Assembly (NCBI GenBank): GCA_036260665.1
Contig: DATAMF010000094.1
Coordinates: forward strand, 1-19,396
Direction: 5' to 3'
Length of the DNA: 19,396 nt
Origin: DATAMF01 sp036260665
Lineage (GTDB): Bacteria > Chloroflexota > Anaerolineae > Aggregatilineales > Aggregatilineaceae
Below, piece after piece: positions 1-7,494 of the stretch. A model generated the notes under the pieces. The model did no database searches and was not told the DNA's origin. It saw only the letters and a program-made list of their open reading frames with translations. The position numbers and the translations under genes were made by a program. Position 1 is the first letter of the stretch. Every line of letters starts with the position of its first letter.

Positions 1-985
1 CCGCAGCAAGGTATTTGGTGGCGCTCGGCTGCGCTGCACGGGGAGTCATCACATCGCGCGCGGTGGCTTGATACCCAATTGGGGCTTCTTTGGTATGGCG
101 TAAGGGCGCTGTGAAAAAATTCGTCTTTTCGCTGTCACAGCCCTGAATAGCGCGCTCAAAGGCTTGCGCAAAGGCGGTAACTGTTGGGAAACGTTCTGAA
201 CCTTTTTTGGCCATGCTCCGTTCCAGAACATGCGTAACCGCTTCAGGTACATCTGCTCGGAATACCTGTGGCGGTGTAGGCGGTTCAGACAAATGTTTAT
301 ACATCAGGCCATGCGGCGTTTCGGCTTCAAAAGGTGTGCGCCCGGTGAGCATCGCATAGGTGGTCACGCCCAGCGCATATTGATCGGATGCCGGTGTGAC
401 TTCTTCGGCGCGCCATTGTTCCGGTGGCATAAACGAGGGTGTACCCATCAATACGCCAGAGGTTGTAATGGCTTGGGTAGCCTGGAGCAGTTTAGCGATG
501 CCGAAATCAACCAGATAGGCGTTGCCCGCTTCATCAAACATCACATTGCTGGGTTTGATGTCCCGGTGAACCACCCCTTTCGCATGAGCATAATCCAGTG
601 CGCTGGCTAATTCCTTGAGAACTTCCGCGATGTCGGGTAGTGATGGCAAAGGTTTGCCGCTTTTCTTTTGATCGGCCAGCCGTTCGGTAAGCGTTCCACC
701 CTCCAGCAAACGCATCACGACATAGCTGATATTATTCTGCACACCATAATCATGGACCGGCACAATATGTGTGTGTTCCAGCGAAGCTGCAATTTGGGCC
801 TCTCGATAAAACCGTTCCATATAATCCGGCTGTAAACACAGATCGGGCGATATGACTTTGACTGCGACATAACGACGCAGACTGGGCTGGTAAGCACGAT
901 AAACAGCCCCCATACCGCCTGTTCCTAATCGCTTGCGCAGCTCGTACTGGCCGAGCATTAGCCCTTCCAGATTTTGGGTACTCAT
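1..985 (-). CDS. Hanks-type serine/threonine protein kinase, 3' end beyond window
   Basis: The frame is open from ATG at 985 to the left window edge (328 codons seen), so the C-terminus is missing. It phosphorylates Ser/Thr on proteins; the catalytic domain is cytoplasmic. Seen directly: glycine-rich loop GTGGMG (residues 21-26), VAVK with the ATP-anchoring Lys43, catalytic loop HRDIKPSN with Asp142, DFG at 160-162, and GTPSFMPPEQ, where PPE (187-189) replaces the usual APE. The kinase domain ends near residue 280 and is followed by a Thr/Ala-rich linker. Bacterial PknB-type kinases usually continue into a TM helix and an extracellular sensor, which would lie off the window. The start is supported by a GGGAGGG ribosome site just upstream and a promoter at 1024-1053. 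The gene is co-directional with the acpH-like remnant, about 190 bases away. Its substrates cannot be told. Confidence 0.96.
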   Translation of the reverse strand, partial: MSTQNLEGLMLGQYELRKRLGTGGMGAVYRAYQPSLRRYVAVKVISPDLCLQPDYMERFYREAQIAASLEHTHIVPVHDYGVQNNISYVVMRLLEGGTLTERLADQKKSGKPLPSLPDIAEVLKELASALDYAHAKGVVHRDIKPSNVMFDEAGNAYLVDFGIAKLLQATQAITTSGVLMGTPSFMPPEQWRAEEVTPASDQYALGVTTYAMLTGRTPFEAETPHGLMYKHLSEPPTPPQVFRADVPEAVTHVLERSMAKKGSERFPTVTAFAQAFERAIQGCDSEKTNFFTAPLRHTKEAPIGYQATARDVMTPRAAQPSATKYLAA

Positions 986-1023
986 CAGCACAGCCCTCCC
1001 CAGCACAGTAGTTCACAAAATTC

Positions 1024-1053
1024 AGTATAAATCCCGTTCTCTTTCTGCGTCAA
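1024..1053 (-). promoter_or_regulatory. sigma70-like promoter of the Ser/Thr kinase gene
   Basis: On the minus strand a -35 box TTGACG (1053-1048) and a -10 box TATACT (1029-1024) are separated by 18 bases. Each box matches the consensus at five of six positions. The predicted transcript start near 1017 leaves a leader of about 30 bases that contains the GGGAGGG ribosome site of the kinase gene starting at 985. This suggests the kinase is transcribed independently of the acpH-like gene. Found by eye; no expression evidence. Confidence 0.6.
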
Positions 1054-1178
1054 AGCGTCCCAACCCGATTCCCATCCAATTTCCATCTCATTTTCATAAA
1101 CCAAAATTATTGATAGCGTTTATCCGAAGCTTGTATTGTTTGGAGAGATGCAGTGCTTCGCTTCACCGCTGTTTTGTA

Positions 1179-1777
1179 TTAGGGACTTAATTTACGGCCC
1201 GAATTGGGTAACGCCTCAATGTACTGCACCATATCGGGGAAGAATTCATCGAAATGGGACTGCAAACCGGGGTAATGTCTTTGCAGGTCATTTGTCGCGT
1301 CTACCAGACAGTTTTCCCGGCTCAGCCGCTTAGAAATACGGTCTAAAGCATCTTTTACCCCCTCCAGCGATTGGTAGGATGTCAGCCAGTCTTGTTGAAT
1401 AAAATCTGGAAGTATCTGGCGAAGTTTCTCAGGCAGAAAAGTTTCGTAATCCAGGAGTGCCTGATAGACCTGTTGGGCAAACACCGGCAGGGGCACATCT
1501 GAATAACGTGTCCATCGTTTGGCTAAGAAATGGTCATAAAAGACATCGACCAAAATTCCCGCAAACCGGCTATTAAGGGGGCTGATGAGTTGTTTGCTCA
1601 GGGAAACAACTGGATGCGCATCCGTATAGGCATCAATTTTTTGATGCAACCGTAGTCCAAACTGAATACCATCAGGATATTCGAAGTTTAACGGCCCTTT
1701 CTGAAGTCCGCCATCAAATTACCAACCTGCACTTCAGAATCGGGTCCCGACAAAAAAAGATGCACCAGATAATTCAT
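1179..1777 (-). pseudogene. acpH: AcpH-like acyl-carrier-protein phosphodiesterase, frameshifted
   Basis: Recognised as the AcpH (DUF479) family, which removes the phosphopantetheine arm from acyl carrier protein. From ATG at 1777 (GAGGG ribosome site upstream) the frame gives a typical family N-terminus, MNYLVHLFLS, then GNLMADF, and stops at TAA after about 28 residues. A second frame immediately takes over with KGPLNFEYPDG, LHQKIDAYTDAH and DVFYDHFLAKRW, and continues to TAA at 1179. Adding one base in the TTCAG stretch (about 1701-1705) would join GNLMADF to QKGPL and restore a protein of about 199 residues, close to the usual 190-200. The gene is therefore either a recent one-base-deletion pseudogene or carries a sequencing error. 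The downstream part alone (ATG at 1649) lacks the conserved N-terminus and is unlikely to be a functional gene. Confidence 0.8.
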
Positions 1778-1812
1778 CCAATCTGCCCTCGCTTGTAATA
1801 AATCCTTCTCGC

Positions 1813-1841
1813 CATATATCAGAATTGTAATGTCGTTGTAA
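1813..1841 (-). promoter_or_regulatory. possible promoter of the acpH-like gene
   Basis: On the minus strand TTACAA (1841-1836) and TATATG (1818-1813) are 17 bases apart and lie 36 bases upstream of the ATG at 1777. The -35 box overlaps the TGTAA direct repeats proposed to control the divergent operon, so binding there could affect both directions. The boxes match consensus only moderately; this is a weak call. Confidence 0.3.
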
Positions 1842-1852
1842 GCACAGTGTAA
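1826..1852 (+). promoter_or_regulatory. three 11-bp-spaced TGTAA direct repeats: likely OmpR/PhoB-family operator
   Basis: TGTAA occurs at 1826-1830, 1837-1841 and 1848-1852, with an exact 11-base period; the first two are extended to TTGTAA. OmpR/PhoB-family regulators bind head-to-tail to short direct repeats with one helical turn (about 11 bp) spacing, as in pho boxes. The repeats lie about 55-80 bases upstream of the operon whose last gene encodes a regulator of this family, and the third repeat ends 11 bases before a -10-like element. Pho-type activated promoters have a similar layout. That the response regulator at 13002-13694 binds here is inference. Confidence 0.55.
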
Positions 1853-1863
1853 CGTCACCACTC

Positions 1864-1869
1864 CATTAT
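1864..1869 (+). promoter_or_regulatory. candidate -10 element of the ABC/two-component operon
   Basis: CATTAT matches four of six positions of TATAAT and lies 11 bases after the third TGTAA repeat, with no good -35 box at the proper distance. This fits an activator-dependent promoter in which the repeats take the place of the -35 box. A start near 1876 would give a leader of about 30 bases before the GTG at 1907. Confidence 0.35.
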
Positions 1870-1893
1870 CGAGAACATTGAATACGCAGTCTC

Positions 1894-1900
1894 GAGGAGG
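1894..1900 (+). promoter_or_regulatory. strong ribosome binding site deciding a GTG start
   Basis: GAGGAGG stands six bases before GTG at 1907. No ATG lies at a suitable distance, and the encoded N-terminus from this GTG is a complete signal peptide, so the GTG start is well supported. Confidence 0.8.
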
Positions 1901-1906
1901 ATTTTT

Positions 1907-4657
1907 GTGAACCGTTACCGGTGGCTCTCGAAATGGATAGGAATAACAGTAACGCTTATTTTAATGGTGAGCGCCTTGTCGCCGCTGGCGGCTGAACGGG
2001 CGAATGCGCAAAGCACGATTCCTCTGGTGGTAAGTGTTCCGTCCCTATGGGAAGACGTACTTACGCCTGAAGTGCTGGCCGAGTTTGAGACACAGTATGG
2101 CGTCGATGTAATCCCGACCTTTTCTGAAACATCCTTTTTCGGCGTTGGTCCTGGCGGCTCTTTATCCATTGACGATCAACTGGACGAAACAGAAGAACTC
2201 GTCATGGCGGCAGACGTCTTGTATGTCGATTCGAGTTCCTTATCGGTAGAAGATACCCAGGCTGGTTATTTCCTTGACCTCTTGCCGCTGGTGATGAGTG
2301 ATGCGTCGATAAATGTAGATGATTTTGTGCCCGCTGCATGGCAGTCTTACCAGTGGGACAATGGGATGTGGGCGCTGCCTCTGTCCGTTGATGTGCTGTT
2401 GATCACCTATGATCCAGCCGCATTGGATGAAGCCGGGTTGGCCTACCCGAATGAACGCTGGACAATCGATGACTTTGCAAATGCCGCCCGCACGCTGACC
2501 CAATATAACGCTGATGGCACAGTAGCGACCCCTGGCTTTTCAACAGTATCAGGTGGCAACAATCAGACTATCTTCCTGCGTGCCTTAGCCGGGGCTGGTT
2601 TTTACGATTCAGCGACCATGCCCAACGCTCCCAGCCTTACTACCAATGCCAATCTGGAATACATCCTGGAAATCTGGGCCGAACTGATTACCGAAGGGGT
2701 AGTGCTCGCGCAAGGTGGCGGACGTGAGAACGATATTCCGCTGCGACTGGAAGGCATTAACGGTTATTCGCAGCGTGGCGGCCCGATGAATGATGACGAG
2801 ACGGAAGAAACGCGTTATGCCTCGCTGCTGCCCAACAGTGTCGCGGGTTTAAATGTCCAGGGTTTCGCGGTCAGCGCCGGAACTCAGTACCCCGAATTAG
2901 CCTATGCGCTGGCAGGCTTTTTGGCCTCTCGTTCAGACCTGGCTTCCAACCGTTTTAGTGCCGCCCCTGCCCGTTACAGTTTAGCTGCTGCTCAGGCGAC
3001 AACAACAAACACCGATCCCAATGCCGGACCAGGTGGTGCTCCTGGCGGCGGTGGCCCTGGTGGTGGCTTTATGGGGAGCCAGACCATTCCTGAGACCATC
3101 CAACCAACCGTTGATCAAGGTTTAACCGTTGCCCTGCCGCTTTCAGAACTCCGCTACTCATCCTATCTCAGCACCGCTTTAAGCGATATGAGTACCAATG
3201 GGACTGATGCCCTGACCGCGCTGCAAACCGTTGAGGCCCAGGCGATCAGCGATATGCAAACGGCAGTTGCGCGCGCGGGCACCGTCAGCCTGTTTGTGAC
3301 ACCCCCCGCCGCTGAACCCACCCTTCAGGCTGGCAAAATTGAATTGACCTGCGCCGTTAATTTAGGTTTTGGCGGCGGCGGTATGGGTGGGCAGAATCGC
3401 CTGCAAAACCAGGAAGAATGGGACAGCGTGATTGCGGATTTTGTGGCGAGTGACCCGGATGTGGGCCTTGTCACGCTGGAATCAGTACAAGAATCTGACT
3501 TGGCGATGCTGGCCGAACAATACGACTGTTTTATCCTGCCATCCAATGCCGTTGAAGGAAGTGATGTCAGTTCCTTGCTCAATCTGGATCCCCTCATCGA
3601 TAACGACCCTACCTTTGATCGGAACGATGTGATTGGTAATACCCTGGTCCAGCTTCAACAGGACAACCGCACATGGGCGCTGCCGCTGGCGATTGAACCG
3701 CAGATTTTGCAATATGACCAGGAGCAGTTCATCTGGGCCGGTGTACCGGAACCGACCAACGGCTGGACCGTCGATGCATTTGTCGATGCGCTGCGTATGC
3801 TTAAGCCCTATGACACCGATCCGGCCCCGTTCTCGGCCACCGATGTCAGCGGTTCGTATATCATGATGCTCATTGCGGCCTTCGGCGGCCTCCCCCTGGA
3901 CTACCGCACCGATCCCGCGACGGTGAACTTCACGGATCCGGCGACGGTTGACGCAATCCGGCAGGTTCTCGACCTCGTTAAAGCAGGTTACATCAGCTAC
4001 GGCGGTATGGCCGATTTCGGCACACCAGAGAATCAAACCGTGCCCGCCATCACCACCAACACCTTCAACCAGTTCCGCGGCCCCGGCCCGATGGGTCAGG
4101 AAGACGAACAAACGCTGATCACGACCACGTTCCCGCAGGGGAGCCAGTACAATGTGATCGCTTACGAAATCACCACCGGATATATCAGCGCCACCGCTCA
4201 AAATCCGGATGCCGCCTATCGCTTCCTGAGCGAAGTCGCGCGTAACCCACAGCTTTTCTCTGGCATGCCGGCCCGCCAATCGCTCACCTCCGATCCCGAT
4301 GTGATTGCCTCACAGGGTGAAGAAGTTGTCGCGGTCTACCAGCAAATCGATGCCCTGTTGCGTTCATCCAATACCATCGTCTTTCCGACCTTCACCACCG
4401 GACGTGGTGGCGGTGGGCTGAGTATGATGCTGTCTTACTGGCTGCGACAGGCTTTTGACCAGTATGTGGAAGAAGATGCCGACCTGGATACGGCATTGGC
4501 CGATGCGCAGGCGATAACGCTCGCCTACGTGGAATGCGTTAATGCGATTACGGTTGATACCAGCACAGACGCGCCGGAACAGATGGGCGCACAGTTCCAG
4601 GCTATTGCCGACTGTGCAGCGAGTGTTGATCCGACTTTCAGCTTTGGTGGTGACTAA
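1907..4657 (+). CDS. secreted tandem (duplicated) extracellular solute-binding protein
   Basis: Protein of 916 residues with two bacterial type-1 solute-binding-protein modules in one chain. A Sec signal peptide (residues 1-34, cleavage after ANA) has no lipobox Cys, so the product is predicted to be secreted without a lipid anchor. Module 1 spans about 37-460 and module 2 about 476-916. Matching landmarks show the internal duplication: QWDNGMWALPL (from 149) and QQDNRTWALPL (from 585); RWTIDDF and GWTVDAF; AAPARYSL and GMPARQSL. Gly-rich loops interrupt both halves, at about 372-392, after 476 and again late in module 2. Single-module relatives are about 430 residues and normally serve sugar importers, but no importer permease is in this operon; the next genes form an FtsX/MacB-type system. 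It may capture or sense an extracellular ligand for that system (inference). Ligand unknown. Confidence 0.88.
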   Translation: MNRYRWLSKWIGITVTLILMVSALSPLAAERANAQSTIPLVVSVPSLWEDVLTPEVLAEFETQYGVDVIPTFSETSFFGVGPGGSLSIDDQLDETEELVMAADVLYVDSSSLSVEDTQAGYFLDLLPLVMSDASINVDDFVPAAWQSYQWDNGMWALPLSVDVLLITYDPAALDEAGLAYPNERWTIDDFANAARTLTQYNADGTVATPGFSTVSGGNNQTIFLRALAGAGFYDSATMPNAPSLTTNANLEYILEIWAELITEGVVLAQGGGRENDIPLRLEGINGYSQRGGPMNDDETEETRYASLLPNSVAGLNVQGFAVSAGTQYPELAYALAGFLASRSDLASNRFSAAPARYSLAAAQATTTNTDPNAGPGGAPGGGGPGGGFMGSQTIPETIQPTVDQGLTVALPLSELRYSSYLSTALSDMSTNGTDALTALQTVEAQAISDMQTAVARAGTVSLFVTPPAAEPTLQAGKIELTCAVNLGFGGGGMGGQNRLQNQEEWDSVIADFVASDPDVGLVTLESVQESDLAMLAEQYDCFILPSNAVEGSDVSSLLNLDPLIDNDPTFDRNDVIGNTLVQLQQDNRTWALPLAIEPQILQYDQEQFIWAGVPEPTNGWTVDAFVDALRMLKPYDTDPAPFSATDVSGSYIMMLIAAFGGLPLDYRTDPATVNFTDPATVDAIRQVLDLVKAGYISYGGMADFGTPENQTVPAITTNTFNQFRGPGPMGQEDEQTLITTTFPQGSQYNVIAYEITTGYISATAQNPDAAYRFLSEVARNPQLFSGMPARQSLTSDPDVIASQGEEVVAVYQQIDALLRSSNTIVFPTFTTGRGGGGLSMMLSYWLRQAFDQYVEEDADLDTALADAQAITLAYVECVNAITVDTSTDAPEQMGAQFQAIADCAASVDPTFSFGGD

Positions 4658-4672
4658 CCTAACGCCGTCGCA

Positions 4673-4697
4673 GGAGGGACGAGCAACTCGCCCCTCC
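4673..4697 (+). repeat. intergenic hairpin between the binding-protein and permease genes
   Basis: GGAGGG-A-CGAG pairs with CTCG-C-CCCTCC around a three-base CAA loop: ten base pairs with one A/C mismatch. No T-run follows, so it is not an ordinary intrinsic terminator. It may stabilise the upstream message or reduce read-through into the permease gene. GC-rich palindromes of this look can also be dispersed repeats in some genomes; copy number cannot be judged from this window. Confidence 0.6.
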
Positions 4698-4713
4698 CCA
4701 TCAGGATGTGATT

Positions 4714-7479
4714 ATGAGCCGGTTAATCGACCCTGTTCTTTTTGCGCTTGAGCGTTTGTGGCAGCACCGCGCCCTGGTTTTCTGGACCCTGGTGGGCCTG
4801 TCTGCGGCGACAACGTTGGCGCTCAGTCTGACTCTCTATGTCGATGCGGTTAACACCGATCTGTTAACTGCACAACTATCCGATCCGCCTTATTCCTTCC
4901 GCTTCCGTTACCTGGGAAGTTGGGAAGGCACCATTGACGCGGCCAAAGTCGAACAGGCTACCCAAACTATCGAAGGCACCTTTACCGAAGAGATCGGCTT
5001 ACCCACCACCCGCACCGCCCAGTTTGTGAGTGGCGGAAACTGGAATATCTCCCGGCAGGGTGAAGTCGCCGCCGCGTTTGGAACCTATGCGCTGGGTATG
5101 CTCGATGGAGCCGACGCGCAGATACAAATCACAGCCGGAGAATGGCCCGTATCCCAAACAGATAATGAGGCCATCCCCGTACTGATGGCCGAAAAACTGC
5201 TTTACCAGACAGGCTTGCAGGTCGGTGACATGCTGACCGCCACCAAACCGGGAAGCTCACAGCCGCTCACGCTGAAGATTGTCGCCCTGTGGTCTCCGGT
5301 AGACAGCACCGATCCCTCATGGATTTTAACGCCCAAGTTTTTTGATAACGTGTTTTTAATGCAGCCTGATAATCTGTGGACCGCGCTCAGCGGGATCGAA
5401 AACCCGGTTGAAGAAGTAGACTGGCAGCTTATTTTTGATGGCAGCCAGTTGCGCACTTCCGATGTGAGTGCCTTGTTGGACAATATTACCAATGGCAAGC
5501 GTACGGTGTTGTCAGCACTTCCCGGCATCCGTCTTGATATCTCACCTGAAGCCGGACTGAAGGATTTTAATGAGGAAGTGTCGAAGCTAACGCGGCAGTT
5601 GGTGATTGTCATCATGCCTGTGGCAGGCCTGATCCTCTACTTCGTTACCATGTTAGCCTCGATGCTGGTGGGTCGCCAGCAGCAGGAAGATGTGACGTTG
5701 AGCAGCCGGGGCATGAGCCGTCGCAAACTGCTGGGGCTGCATGCGTTGATGTGGCTGATCCTGGCTGGAATCGCGTTTGCCGTCGGTATCGGTGCCTCAC
5801 CGTCTGTCGTACAGCTTATTGGACGAACCTCCTCATTTTTGCGCTTTGATTACAACAGCGATCCCCTGGACATCACCTTTACCTCGCAAGCGCTTCTTGT
5901 GGGGGCGGTAACAGGGGCCTTAGCCGCAAGCAGCGGGTTATGGATGGCGTGGCGCACCACGCGACAATCGATCAATACTTTCAAACGTTCCCAGGCCCGA
6001 TCCGGCAAAGCCTGGTGGCAGCGTATCTATCTTGACTTCGTAATGCTGGCCCTGGCTGGATATGTGTACTATACGCTGAACTCGAAGGGCGGCTTGACCA
6101 CTGGGGCCGAAGACCCGTTCAGTGATCCGCTGGTCTTCCTTGCCCCCACGTTGTTTTCACTCGGATTCACGCTCCTGTTCCTGCGTATATATCCGTTTTT
6201 GCTCGATCAATCCTCTCGATTTGTGGGCTGGACCAGCAATATCGCGCTGTTAATGGCCCTCCGCGAACTGACCCGTTCCATCGGGCGCTATCGCGGCACG
6301 CTGCTCATGACCTGTTTTACGCTGAGTCTGATCGGCTTTACCGCGTCGATGGCAAGCACCCTGGATCGCAGCCTGGAAGATGTCGTGAAATATGAAGTAG
6401 GAGCCGAGCGCGTGTTAGTTGTCGCCTCCGATGCCCAGACCGAAGAAGGAACGTCGTCCGAAGGCGGCACCGAATTAACCGTCACTGGCTACAATACTCT
6501 CCCCGCCAGTAATCTGCTGGAAATTGATGGTGTATATGCCGTATCGCGGGTCGGACGTTATCAGGTCCAGATTGTTCTGCCCGGACAGCGTGCCGCCGGC
6601 ACCCTGCTTGGCATTGATCGGGGCGCAATGGCCGCGATCACCTATTTCCGTGAAGACTATGGGCCGGAACCACTGGCGGATTTGCTCAACAAATTGGCAG
6701 GCAACCGCACCGGTATCCTGATCAGTTCCGGTGCCGCCAAAGAATATAACCTGTTAGTCGGGCAAGAAATCACTATCCAGATTTCAGCCCTCAACACAGG
6801 GTACGAAACCACCGTCCCCATTGTGGGGACGCTCGACTATTTCCCCACCCTTGATCCGCGTGAAGGCTTTTTCATGATCACGAATATCGATCCCATCTTT
6901 GAACTCGTCGGGACTGAACTGCCCCACGACATCTGGCTGCGCCTGGAACCCGGAGCCGATGGCGATGCGGTATTGGCGGCAGCCAAAGAACAAGGTTTTC
7001 CAGTGCTCGAATGGCTTGATCCTGCCGAGCAGATCGCCACCGCTCAGGCCGATCCGACTCGTCGTGGCGTGTTGGGCTTTTTGTCGGTGGGGTTTGTCTC
7101 TGCGATCCTGCTGACCCTGGTCGGCAGTGTGATCCAGAGTACCGCCTCGTTCCGTGCGCAGGCCGTCCAATTGGGATCGCTGCGGGCGATGGGGCTGGGT
7201 GGCATGGCTGTCGCTATCTATCTTCTGCTTGCCCAGGGGATTGCCGCGTTAGGTGGCATCCTGGGCGGCACGCTGATCGGAATGGGCACCACGCTGCTGT
7301 TTTTACCTTTGATGGATTTTAGCGGTGGGCTGCCGCCTTATCTCGTGCGTGTGGCCTGGGATGACATCACCTTAGTCTATTCAGTCTTTGCATTGGTTCT
7401 GTTTGGAGTCACTGTGCTAACCACCATGTTTTTGAGTCGTCAACAAGTTTCGACTTTGGTCAAGCTTGGGGATGCCTGA
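4714..7479 (+). CDS. FtsX/MacB-type ABC transporter permease, double-domain
   Basis: A 921-residue membrane protein of the ABC3/FtsX permease superfamily (lipoprotein or antimicrobial-peptide export, or mechanotransmission). A first TM helix (about 20-43) is followed by a large extracytoplasmic domain (about 44-292). A block of TM helices starts at about 296-318 and continues to about 548. A second extracytoplasmic domain (about 550-785) and a final group of TM helices (about 786-915) follow. The layout is two FtsX-like repeats of about 10 TM in one chain, so a single polypeptide could supply the whole membrane part. ATG at 4714 is preferred because AGGA (4703-4706) lies seven bases upstream. 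A GTG at 4708 in the same frame is possible but sits only one base after it. The gene follows the tandem binding protein by 56 bases and precedes the adaptor and ATPases. Substrate unknown. Confidence 0.9.
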   Translation: MSRLIDPVLFALERLWQHRALVFWTLVGLSAATTLALSLTLYVDAVNTDLLTAQLSDPPYSFRFRYLGSWEGTIDAAKVEQATQTIEGTFTEEIGLPTTRTAQFVSGGNWNISRQGEVAAAFGTYALGMLDGADAQIQITAGEWPVSQTDNEAIPVLMAEKLLYQTGLQVGDMLTATKPGSSQPLTLKIVALWSPVDSTDPSWILTPKFFDNVFLMQPDNLWTALSGIENPVEEVDWQLIFDGSQLRTSDVSALLDNITNGKRTVLSALPGIRLDISPEAGLKDFNEEVSKLTRQLVIVIMPVAGLILYFVTMLASMLVGRQQQEDVTLSSRGMSRRKLLGLHALMWLILAGIAFAVGIGASPSVVQLIGRTSSFLRFDYNSDPLDITFTSQALLVGAVTGALAASSGLWMAWRTTRQSINTFKRSQARSGKAWWQRIYLDFVMLALAGYVYYTLNSKGGLTTGAEDPFSDPLVFLAPTLFSLGFTLLFLRIYPFLLDQSSRFVGWTSNIALLMALRELTRSIGRYRGTLLMTCFTLSLIGFTASMASTLDRSLEDVVKYEVGAERVLVVASDAQTEEGTSSEGGTELTVTGYNTLPASNLLEIDGVYAVSRVGRYQVQIVLPGQRAAGTLLGIDRGAMAAITYFREDYGPEPLADLLNKLAGNRTGILISSGAAKEYNLLVGQEITIQISALNTGYETTVPIVGTLDYFPTLDPREGFFMITNIDPIFELVGTELPHDIWLRLEPGADGDAVLAAAKEQGFPVLEWLDPAEQIATAQADPTRRGVLGFLSVGFVSAILLTLVGSVIQSTASFRAQAVQLGSLRAMGLGGMAVAIYLLLAQGIAALGGILGGTLIGMGTTLLFLPLMDFSGGLPPYLVRVAWDDITLVYSVFALVLFGVTVLTTMFLSRQQVSTLVKLGDA

Positions 7480-7494
7480 TTCGAGGGAGTTTCT

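Noticed and set aside
230..610. Plus-strand open frame at the left edge
   Set aside because: Antisense to the Ser/Thr kinase domain, whose motifs are unmistakable on the minus strand.
1140..1178. Possible terminator hairpin after the acpH-like gene
   Set aside because: Only three to four weak pairs around CTTCGCTT can be drawn and no U-run follows on the minus strand.
3482..4279. Long minus-strand open frame (265 codons) inside the tandem solute-binding-protein gene
   Set aside because: Lies wholly antisense to a clear gene with strong domain landmarks; its translation has no recognisable family features and no ribosome site. It is a codon-bias shadow.
4708..4713. GTG at 4708 as start of the FtsX-type permease
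   Set aside because: The AGGA site ends one base before it, too close. ATG at 4714 has proper seven-base spacing.
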